Below, in pieces: positions 32,813 to 44,163 of a stretch of 64,000 nucleotides of DNA. The notes under the pieces are model-generated. The model saw only the letters and a list, made by a program, of their open reading frames with translations. It did not search any database and was not told the DNA's origin. The DNA is from Xylona heveae TC161 (taxonomy: Eukaryota; Ascomycota; Xylonomycetes; Xylonales; Xylonaceae). Location: the NCBI RefSeq assembly GCF_001619985.1, contig NW_017264203.1, positions 806,001 to 870,000 on the forward strand, read 5' to 3'. Numbering within the stretch: the first letter of the stretch is position 1; every line of letters begins with the position of its first letter. A program made the translations under genes and the position numbers.

Positions 32813-34864
32813 ATGCCGGACATAGATCCAACGACACTGAGCCGGCCCGGCCCCCTTTCACAATCAGGCGCAACGCCGACCTTGTCTACCAAGTCTCTAT
32901 CAGGAACCAATCTGGCCGGGTCAGCTTCAGGTTCATCACAAAAGCAGGGAAAGGGTCAAATGGCTACGAATGCGGGTACTGGCGCCCCGGGAGCGCCAAG
33001 GATAGAGCTAGAGCCGCTCTATACCGGACTTAAAGCAGCGGTAGGGGATCACTGGGCGGACTATAAAGAGGCTATTGGCCTCTTCATGTTAGGTGAGCTT
33101 TGGTCATATAAAGGCTTTGTGGCCCACTGAGAGAATCTTGGGGTTTTCCCCTGGTTGACCTTAGAAACCACATGGTTTATACCCGTGATGGAAACCTCTA
33201 CGATTCAAGCGGGCCTTTTACAACGGCCCGAGGAGTATTAGCACGTTGGCTGGCTGTCACCATACTTGTTGATCTCCTTTCATTTTATCCTCATACCTTG
33301 CAATCGATCTCGCATCAAGGCTGATGGATATTTCTAGGTCAACTCAACCAGGCCGAACTGTCAACCCGCATAGACTACTACATCACCACAGACCCATTAA
33401 AGGAACATTTACACAACCAATTGCTCAACGCCATCTATGGAAACATATCACGAGAACCACCTGATACTACTGTTGCGGGTTGGGTATCAGCAAATGACAA
33501 ACCGTCAAACGTGTCGAAGCCATTAACTGGAGATGGGGCTGAACATCGTCTCAAGACGGAGATTATGCAGCTGCCACCGAGAGATCGAAGAAGATTGAAG
33601 CTTATTCCGGAGGTGAGTAGTAATACGAGCCACAGAAAAACAGTCTATGCTGGTCAAATCGGCCAATGCAACAGACTTTGAAATCTGCCGTTTAGGAAGT
33701 GAACCTACTAACTCTTTTACCTCTATGACAGTCTGATAATTATATTTCAAATTCGAACATGCTCGCGGAATATCACCAAGCGAAACAGATTAAGCTTCCC
33801 GAGATTGTACCTACGAGCGCGGGAGGTCTAAACACAACTAGTCAGTCTACCTTGCCGTGGCAGATTCGAGCCGATTTATTCCTTGGGTTCACGGCATACG
33901 GTCACTGCCGTAGCTGATTTTAAAAGATTGTCGAGATCGCTAACATGACTTCTTTTTAGACTGGGACCTCGAAATCCACAAACGGTACTCACAACCACTT
34001 GCCAGCGAAACGTTTGAATTTCCGGAACCATCTTCAATCGCTCTGCGCATGACGCCCATTTGCTACGAAGAAGGCCTTTCGAATGGCGCATCTAACACGC
34101 AAGAATGCGCAAGCTACCTTTCAATCGCAACAGAGGTATTTGTAAAAGAAATCCTTAACAGCATATTCGGGCGCACGCGCTGCAACGGTCCCCAGTACAT
34201 CATGACCGCACGATATAAGCGACAGCTCGAACGCGAAGAGGAACTCTGGCTGCGTGGAGACATTAAGCGCGACGCGAATGGACTCTTGCCAGTTGAAAGA
34301 GACAATGCAGGCAGCGGGGGTGGCGTCAGCATGGGCGATCTACAGCTCGCCTTGGAAATGGGCGGGTTTGGAATGGGTATGATGCCTCTCGTCGTCGAGA
34401 AGATTGTAGCAGGATACATGGACGGCGAGCTAGAAGAAGAAGAGGACCGAAGAACCAGAGCCAAGACGGCAAGGACTCTGGCAGCAAAAAAGCGTGCCCC
34501 TCGCGTTGGTCCTCCTGGTGGCCCTGGCGTACCTCCCGCCACCGCAAGGCCGCCAAATGGAGATGGAGTAGACGCCAAGCCTGCCACAAGAGCAGAAAAT
34601 ATCCGCCAAGAATATGATCTCATGGAAATTGACGACGATGATCCATGGTGGCGCACATCCAATGGCGTTCCTAATACCACCACCTTGGGAACAACAACTG
34701 CCGCAAATAGCGAAGACATCCTGCCCGGGCCTGTTGACGAATGGATTCCACCCGCAATTGCAGAAGACGCTGCAGATGACGACTGGGGATGGGAAGGTGG
34801 TGGTGCGGGAGACAGACTTACGTTAGGCAACCTGCTCGATGATTGCCTGGCCGTAGGGCAATGA
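32813..34864 (+). CDS. HFI1: SAGA adaptor subunit Hfi1/Ada1
   Basis: Exons 32813-33092, 33338-33612, 33732-33840 and 33960-34864 give 522 residues. The family core begins at about residue 62 with [18 protein letters not shown], then [12 protein letters not shown] (restored by removing intron 1) and [19 protein letters not shown]. The second block runs from [21 protein letters not shown] to [13 protein letters not shown] and a histone-fold-like helix. Hfi1 pairs with Taf12 through this histone fold and holds SAGA together. Intron 3 uses the unusual donor GTCAGT, chosen because it yields the family's LN-TNWDLEI junction in frame. Intron 1 (245 nt) is longer than most in the window. The C-terminal end is acidic ([16 protein letters not shown]). 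Confidence 0.9.
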
Positions 34865-36245
34865 CCTTTGCACACTCCTCCCACTTGAAGCCATGCCAGA
34901 GCTCCCATTCTCAGCGCCGCAACTCGCCCCTTGCCATCTCGTCTTTTCTTCTCTGCAGCTCAAATTTTTTCTGCACATTCTCGATACCCTCTTTGCATCT
35001 CGCATCTCGCGTCTCGCGTCTCGCGTCTCGCGTCTCTGCACTTTTCGTCTCCATTTTTTCCCCCACTTCCTCTTCTTCGGATGGCGCCTCAATTCTTCTC
35101 CCCAACAATCTCCCTGCATGAACCTCAGCGCTTGCCACGGGCAATGTCTACCACACCCGCCTATTTCTCATTGTCCGAATCACGACACTCTCCATCCACT
35201 CACGCGAAGGGTTCCTTACCCATTACCTTTCCCTCTACAGTTGGTCGCAGACCTTGACCCCTTTCCCTCCCTCCCTCCCTCCCTCCTCCCCCCAACCTAT
35301 CATGGCTTCTCAATCTCATATCACCCACCAAAAGAAAAAGAAAATAAAAAATGTATTCAACGGCGCATCGTCTAACAGGGGAGCCGGAACACATTTTTCA
35401 ATTCGACGTTTTACTTCTTCCTTCTTCCCCTGCTCCCAATTTCGTTTTCCATTGTTTTCTAAGTAGCATCATTCGGCGTCTTGGTTGGAAGGAGAAGAGA
35501 GTGAAGAAGGAAAAGGGTTTTTTTCCTCTTTAAATACCCCCCCGCCTTTTCTTTTTCGGGTCTCTTAATCTGTGTTTGGACTTCATCTGCGTTTGGGTAT
35601 TTAGTATAAGGTACCGGTTACAGGGTGCTGGATACAACCTACAGGGTAACTGGATTTATTTCTTTTTACTGTTCTTGTACATTATCCCGCGCAACGTAAT
35701 GTGTATGTATGTATTTATGTATTTATGTGTATAGTCACCCAAAAAGTATGAACCAGAAATTATGAGACAAGATCCCATCGATGGAGAAATGCGAGACTGA
35801 AATCGTGCATTCGTGAAAGACAGCCCGTTCTCTCTTTCGGAAGTATTTGAAGAATTGATACTATTGCTGATAGCAATCTATATTATCTGGCCAAACATCT
35901 ACCTACATCTCCCAAAATGAAAGAAAAAGAATCAGAAAGAAGTGCTCCAACGCCATACCGACCCGTGCCCTGAATAAATCGCCTGCCCTTCTTTAAAAAA
36001 AGCCTAGCATTGTTGCGCCGATAAGATGAGTTCTTAAGATGAGCTATTTAAATAGATTGAAGAAGAGAGAGAGAATGCGTGAAGTAATAAAGGGGCCTAT
36101 TGAAATAGATTGAAGAAAAGGGAGGGATAGAGATAGATGGAGAAAGAGAGAGGGAGAAGAGAGGGGGAAAGAGAAGAAGGGGGGGGGGGGAAAAAAGAAA
36201 AGGCCCGGCTGGAGATGAGGATATTTACAGATCAACGATCATGAA
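34865..36245. other. Convergent gap HFI1 / PRP6 with low-complexity tracts
   Basis: This holds the two 3' UTRs. It includes a CTCGCGT 7-bp array (34995-35036), CCCT repeats (about 35263-35290) and a strongly purine-rich stretch (36055-36200) with a run of G near 36180-36190. No gene is supported; frames here encode only low-complexity peptides. Confidence 0.55.
34995..35036. repeat. 7-bp tandem array (CTCGCGT)n
   Basis: About six copies of CTCGCGT/CTCGCAT, the last four perfect, lie in the 3' flank of HFI1. Confidence 0.85.
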
Positions 36246-39200
36246 TCACTCAAGCTCTTTGACGACCAATTGCAGAATCTCGTCGACGAGTTTGAATGCG
36301 TTGCGAGGATCTTTGGCGACGCGCTGCCAGACTTCGCCGTGTTTGGGTTCGCTGAGGATACATTTGGAAATGACGTCTTCTTTTTTCTCCTGTAATCGGG
36401 AGCAAAACGCGTCAGCTGGGAGAGTCACCTAAAAGAGGAAAATGGGAAAGGAAAGGGAAATAAAGGAAAGGGGACTTGAAAAAAGAAATACGCAAAAGAA
36501 TACGTGAAAGGGGATGAAAACAAACGGAAAGAGACTAAAAGAAAAACAAAACCCCCCAAAAAGGAAAGGGAAAGAAACTCACCTCAGTACCATGCTGCAA
36601 CAAAAACTTGTAATACCACGCCCAGGTATCACCGAGATCGGCATCGAGCAGGATGGCCTTTTCAAACCAACTTGAGGCTTTTTCGAGTCTGCGCTCACCC
36701 CAGAAGATTCTGGCCACAGTCACGAAGAGGAGGGGATCATTGTCGACCTTCTTGATTGCTTCGAGACTGCGAGGCTTGCGATGCGTGCGGGGTTCGAGAT
36801 GCCAGATGCTCTCGCTCCAGAGTAAGCCCGAGGCGGGCACTTCCTGGAGGGCTCTGGCCATGACGATTTTCGCTTGGGTGTTGTATCCTCCACGGCGCTC
36901 AATGCGGACGCTTTCAGTCCAGAGTTCTGCATTCTTGGGCACAGCGAGTCGAGCACGGTCAAGTACAGACCGCGCCTTGACGACCACGCCGGCCTTTTCC
37001 TCGAGCCGGGACGCAAGTAGCCAGAGTGGGACAGACTTGGGGCAGGCGCGAGTGCCAGTACCATATGCTTCTCGCGCCTGAGGGAGTTTGTTTTCTGCTT
37101 CGTAGATCTGGCCTTTCATCATCCAGAGCTTGGCCGCGTTGGGGAAGATCTGGAGGCCCTGGTTGACGAGGTCAAGCGCGGCGTCTGTGTTGCCGAGTTG
37201 CCGCTCATATGCGACGCTCTTGATCCAGACGCGGTCGGTGCCGGCTTCGCGGCGGGCGGTGGAGAGTAGCTCGCGCGCTTGTTCAATCTGCTTGTTGTCC
37301 GCTTCGAGCTTGACGGCTGCAAGCCAAATGTCTTCGTTGTTGGGATTTTGGTTAAATGCTTTTCCGAGCACACGTCGGGCATCATCGATGCGGCCGGCTT
37401 GCCAGTTTTCCTTGGCGAGTTGCATCCAGAGCACTTCGCTCTGAGGGCAAGCCTCGACGGCTTTTTCGAGCACGGCAAGGACAGATTCTTTGGTGCCATG
37501 ATTGCGCTCGAGGTCGGCAGCGGCATGCCAGATGGATTTCCTGTTGACAAACACCCGCAAGGCATAAGCGTAGATGGCGCGTGCGGTTTCGTACTTGGCG
37601 CGGCCGATACTGGATTTGGCGTCGTCCATCCAGATTTCCTTGCGGTCGTCATCTTCGTCGAGACCCCATCCGAGAGTTTCCCGGATGATGGCTTGGCATG
37701 TAAGAACGGCGCCTTCGTCTTCGCATTTTTCAGCTTCGGTGATCCATTCTTCGCGCTTCAGCATGGCGGATTCCTTGACGAGCGATTGCACAGCACGTTT
37801 CATGACATTGACCTTGTCGGCGGCGCCCATTTGCTCTTGCAGTCGAGCAGCAGCAATCCAGATTTCGTAGCTGGTTGGAACGGCTTTTCGCGCCTTGTTT
37901 AGAATGACCTGCGCATTCTGAGGACTCTCAAGACGAGCTAGGGCAAGCCAGAGTTCGACTGAGAGGGGAATTATTTCGGTTGCTTTGGCAAGAAGTAATC
38001 GTGCATCAGCCGGGTCTTCTTCGAGATTTACTGCCTCCTTCCAGAGCGCTACCGACTGGGGGATAGAGTCGAGCGCATGTCGCAGCACTCGCTTCTTGGC
38101 ACGAGGATCATGTTCCAGATTCATGGCCTCAATCCATAGCCGAACAGATCTGTCATTGTTCTTGATGGCATTGGCAGCGATAATCTTGGCGTTTTGGTTG
38201 TCGTTTAGCCGGATGTTTTCTAACCACGCGTCCTCGCTCTTTGGGCAATGCTCGCAACCACGAGCAATGACGTTCCTTGCTGCGACGATTTTCCCGGCTA
38301 CCTCCTCCAGACGCGCAGCAGCGATCCAACCCGGTGCGTGCTTTGGATTTGTCTTGATGACGGACTCTAAGAGAACTCGAACACGCTTGACGTCGCCAAC
38401 TTGTACGTCTCCAGATTTCATCTCTGACTTTGTCAAACTCGTCAAGTAGCCCTTTGGGTCAATGTTGGTAGCGCTACCAGCGACCGAGTCTGTCCCTGAC
38501 CCATGCGCGGTCTGGTCAAGACGAACTTGGAGCACCTTGTTTCTCGCCGCACCAATATCCGCAAAATTGGTCATGGTTCCGTCCGCAGTGTCCGCTCCCG
38601 CAGAACTACTCTGTGTCCCGTCCTCGCTCACGGTCGAATCAAATTGTGCAGAGTCTCTGGCCCCGGCAATGACGCTGTCTGGAACTGCATAGAAGCGTTG
38701 GCGGATGTTCTGTTTTGCGCGTCGGTTCTTTCCCGTGAGGTCTCCCACTTCAGGAATACTCGCCCATTCTTCGTCGGTCACGCTGCCTAGTGCGCGCTTT
38801 AGATCGGAAAATTGTTGCTGAATCTTCGGGTTGTTGCGTTCATATTCCTCTCTTTCCTTTTCTTCTCGCGCTTCCCTGTAAATTGAGAGAGAGATTATAT
38901 TAGCAACGAACTCTTGTAACCAAGCATGGAAACCTTGAAGTGTGTTCCAGAGAAGACGCTCACCTTTTAGCCCTGCGCCGCTTGTCCATTTTCTCATCAA
39001 CCTCCTGGTATATTCTATCTGCCTCGTCATCATCACGATCGTAAACCCCTCCTGCGAAAAGCCCAACTTCATTCTCCGGATCCTGATATCGTTCATCGTC
39101 CTCCTCGTCCTCCTTCTGGGCAGGGGCTCCATAGGCAGTAGGCGGTGCTTGTCCTAATGCAGCTGCTCTTCGCGCGAGCGCTTCCTTAATCTGCTCCTCA

Positions 39201-39322
39201 CTTGGGCCATCCCGCGCCGGACCAAGATCAGATCGTGTAGTGAAGCCCGTGGCACCACGGCCAAGACCCGCTACATAATTCTCGGGAGCCGGTTGGCTCA
39301 AGAAATCTTTTCGGCCGGACAT
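36246..39322 (-). CDS. PRP6: U4/U6.U5 tri-snRNP splicing factor Prp6/Prp1
   Basis: Exons 39322-38964, 38875-36583 and 36389-36246 give 931 residues, normal for the family. The N-terminal PRP1 domain starts [21 protein letters not shown], followed by [16 protein letters not shown] and [19 protein letters not shown]. From about residue 270 to the end the protein is an array of HAT/TPR-type helical repeats with recurring W-L-A-A-x-LE texture ([41 protein letters not shown]). Prp6 bridges U5 and U4/U6 in the tri-snRNP. Intron 2 is 193 nt. The last exon ([19 protein letters not shown]) is short but conserved in character. The gene is divergent from DIM1, with 378 bp between starts. Confidence 0.95.
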
Positions 39323-39700
39323 GACAAAGACGAGCTCGTAGTGATGCCTCCTGGATCAAACAGCGAGTTCAGTCAGTGAAAAGGCAGGGTGCCACTGCAA
39401 TGACGCAGGTGCAGGAGGAAAGCAATGGACCTTGACGGTATTGCATTGTCCAGTTACTCCCTCGTCCGTAGACCTATAGAGTTACTGGGCGGCGAACGAT
39501 TAAAGATGCTTCTAACCGTATAAGGTTACCTAAGCGAGAACTCAAGCATCAATTCGGAGATAAGATAAAAATTGATCGAAGATTTACTGCAACGGACATT
39601 CAACAAGTGGACGCTCTCGATTTATTCAAGTGCTGTAGAGCATTGTCTCAGTCTTTTGTTCTCCAGCACTTCGTTCTCGTCGAGACGAACTTCCGCGGCC
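39323..39700. promoter_or_regulatory. Bidirectional promoter region PRP6 / DIM1
   Basis: This 378-bp gap lies between divergent start codons of a splicing gene and an rRNA-modification gene. No motif is certain. Confidence 0.55.
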
Positions 39701-40965
<1,265 letters not shown>

Positions 40966-41519
40966 TCTTCTTGGACCAGTTATATATCCTTGCTTCTTTG
41001 GCGCGCATTTTAGTAACGGCGTTGGTTTCGTATTGGGATATTAGCTGGATGGATCGATTTTTGCTAGGCGCACATGAAATTCTCCGCGGCCCTCGCGGTG
41101 AAAAAAGTTAGGCTTGTTTCATGTTACGAAGATTTGAAGACTTTTAGAGAAATATAGTCTCGGTGTCTCCAAGAATTTGAGTTGATGCTGCTGGATGTCG
41201 TTGAATTGCTTATATGATCTTAAAAGAAATTGTAATAACTGCATTGTGCCCCACTGTCTCTTAGACAGTCCTCTAATCGCCTATGTTATCCGACTCGGAG
41301 AACAATGGTATACTCAATGCGTCGAAGAGAGGCAACGCTGCTCGGAGAAAGGACACCAGCTTAGAAATGAGAACATGAGGTAGGCCTGTCGATATCACTC
41401 TCCGCCTGTTCCCGCGTGATCTTAATATTTGTTTTATCTATTATATATATTGATATTATGTATTAACGTGCCTCTTACTGCCAGCAGTGTTCCAAGAAGC
41501 ATCATGAGTAGGTAGAAGC
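40966..41519. other. Convergent gap DIM1 / GYP1
   Basis: This holds the 3' UTRs of both genes. It is AT-rich near 41430-41465. Nothing else was seen. Confidence 0.55.
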
Positions 41520-43807
41520 TCATGGTATTACAGGCGCTGTCGTGCCACTCGTGCTTTTCAAATGCGCGCTCGATCCACGAAATAGACTTTGCCATATAAA
41601 CGCCTCGCTCAACAAAAGTTCAATGTCCTTCTCGGTCCAATCACGAGTAGGCAGCGCTTGCAAAAACATCATAATTTCCTGAAAGTCCATTTTTAAAAGC
41701 TGTTCGGACCATTTGACCAGAAACGCCGCACACACGTAAATATGAAACTCTGAGAAACCTTGGTCTTCAGCCTGTACTCGAAGAGTTGTTAGAAATCCTT
41801 CTAAAAAGACAATGTTGGTCACGAGACATAAGCACAAAGGACGTACCAAATAAGTGTCCCACATTCTAATGGTATTCTTGACGCTGACTTCTCGCATTAG
41901 TAGGCAATTCATCCAGCGAAAGCTGAACTGGATGAACTCCACTCCTTCTCGTTCGAGGTGTTTGGCCAAAGCTGCGTCTATTCGAATTGTGAGATCACGA
42001 AGAGCGCCCACCTGTCGTTGAATACCTGGTTGGGCAAATATATAATTGTCTTGGATACCATCAAGCAGTTTTGTCAGACACCAGAAGGAATCTGCCTCAA
42101 CAGCATCTAAGACAGACCGAGGCAATTGGCCAGGATCCATTCCAGATTCAATGTCCCCCTCGGTGATGTAACTGCCAAGAAAGACTTGCCAGAATGGGGT
42201 TACAAGATCGTTGATACCTTGTACATAACCACTGGCTGGATGCCTTATTGCCCAGACATAAAGAATCCGCTCAAGAGAGCGCTGGGTAGCTTCGTAGCCG
42301 TATAGCGGTAAGTGAGGGTTTGTACGTGGCACATCAATACTGATTTGGTGCCATACAGCCTCGTCTAGGCCCCTGCCTCTGCCGGATCGGAGTGAACCCC
42401 CTGTCGATCCGCCACTTGAAGCCGCTGCCGCTGCCGCTGCTAAAGGTCCCCGTTCAAATGCCTGTTTAACTCCGTCAAGATATTCTTTCCGTTTGCGTTC
42501 CAATGTTGCCACTCGTCGGTCGCTATTGGTAGGAAGATACCCCAGAAGAAGTTGCCACGACATTGCCCGTACTTCAGTTGGAATTCCGGACCATGAAGAG
42601 TCCCGCAGCTCGGAGAGAGAAATGTTTGTTGCTTGTAGGATCCGCTTGAATTTGTTGATTCTCGAAATTCGCGAAGAGTGAGCTTCGGCTTCCTTAGGAG
42701 ACGCATTTTCCGGTAGAGGAGGGTGTTTTATTAGGTGAAGGGAATTTGCTGGGTCTGTAGAACAAGATTAGATGGAGCCAGAAAAAAAGGTTGAAGCAGA
42801 AGGAGAATGCATGCCGACCTTTAAGAACATCTTTATATTGTGGTCGTAGGATCTTCCCTTCCGGGTGTTTCCCCGAGGGATAAGACGGTCCTCCACCGCG
42901 TTCCTCAGCGATATCTGAACTATTGGCTCTTCTTCGTGTTGGGCTTTGCAAGCGGTATGTAGTGGAGGCCCCATTCTGATATCCAAGTTGCGAAGCCTCA
43001 CCGGGTCCTTTGGGTCGTGACTCGAGGACTCTTTTATTCTTCATTGTCATGCTAGTAATGCTAGGCAACCCAAACTCGTCTTCCTCATCATAGTATGCAT
43101 AGCTCCTATCTTCGTCTTCATCATCAACATCCCAGTCATCATTCGTGCTTAATATGAACTCATTGTAGTTCTGGCGTGGGGGCGAAGCGAGGTTGGAAGC
43201 TTGCTTTGCTAAAGAAGAAGAACTCGAGTTGCGAGCTGCGTTATAGGAAAGGGACGGCGGAGTGCGAGGTCGGGACGTGCGAGGAGACAGTGACCTAGTG
43301 GTTTACATCAGCTTGAAAGCAATTTATCGGCTCGATCCTATCCTGGACACATACAGTGTGTCAAATCGGAGCTTGTCGGCATGAGAGTATGATGCGCCCA
43401 CTACTGTTGAGGCATCAATAGCCTTGGATGGCTCCTTGCGGGGGGAAGACCGAGCACGCCAGAAAGGCGATGAAGATCTGATTTCAAGTCAGTACGAGTC
43501 TCTCTCGGGATTTCTCCTAGGTGCCCAGGTGCAATCAAGGTTTAGGGCCCATGGTGTTGGGGGAAATGGATCATACTCGGATCGTTCTGTAGAACATCGA
43601 TGCACATTAGCAGCAGTTTGAAAATTATCATATTAGATCCCGTTTGCTTTCTTCAATTCTTCTTCGTGGGCTCAAGAAAGGGAAAATGTGTTACGGACCA
43701 ACCTGGACCATTTCCTTGAAACGCGCCGCCAAGTTAGTTTCTGATCGGACTATCTGCGAGCGGTTGAAGTAAAAGCTTACCTGCTGAGGAGGTTTCTTTG
43801 AACCCAT
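41520..43807 (-). CDS. GYP1: TBC-domain Rab GTPase-activating protein, Gyp1 type
   Basis: Exons 43807-43699, 43586-43496, 43477-43355, 43294-42819, 42754-41847 and 41771-41520 give 652 residues. The TBC domain occupies about 330-620. It begins SWSGIPTEVRAMSW and has both catalytic fingers: Arg in ISIDVPRTNP (IxxDxxR) and Gln in SGYVQGIND (YxQ). FIQFSFRWMNCLLMRE and the WDTYL/AEDQGF junction follow. Gyp1 stimulates GTP hydrolysis by Ypt1 (Rab1) and related Rabs at the Golgi. The N-terminal half is disordered, with an acidic patch (DVDDEDEDRSY). Donors are unusual in places (GTCCGT after 43699, GTCGGC after 42819), so the first two junctions are the least certain. The last intron (75 nt) is in frame and stopless. 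Confidence 0.9.
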
Positions 43808-44163
43808 TGTGAAGTCTGCTCCCTTCTGTCTCATTCATTGATCACCCCATTTGCATATCATCAAGTAGCTGTTCTTCTATCAGCCCCACTGCAATGTCAA
43901 TACAAGGTGGTTCCATGTCATTGTCTTCCTTTGTGATTATGTAATCCGGAGGTTGGAACCGCCGGAGGCGCTGGCAGAAGAGCTTCGGCTCGAGACCACA
44001 ACTGAGAATCGTCTTTGGAATTTCCTTCAGCGATCGTCAAATACGTCCACGTTTTATCTAATTCTTGAGACATTATCTTAGAAATAACTTGAGCGCCTGC
44101 TAATAGTGGCATTGAAGTCCTGATATTTCACACCGGACTTACTGCCTACCGCTTACTTACAGA
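43808..44163. promoter_or_regulatory. Bidirectional promoter region GYP1 / HRP1
   Basis: A 356-bp segment separates the divergent start codons of GYP1 and HRP1 and therefore holds both promoters and leaders. Confidence 0.55.

Noticed and set aside
34114-34908. 264-codon frame antisense to HFI1 exon 4
   Set aside because: It mirrors the GC-rich third positions of the real exon and its product is Ser/Pro low complexity without family features; the HFI1 frame has clear conservation.
37279-37902. 207-codon frame antisense to PRP6
   Set aside because: It is a reflection of the PRP6 helical-repeat codons, and nothing supports transcription.
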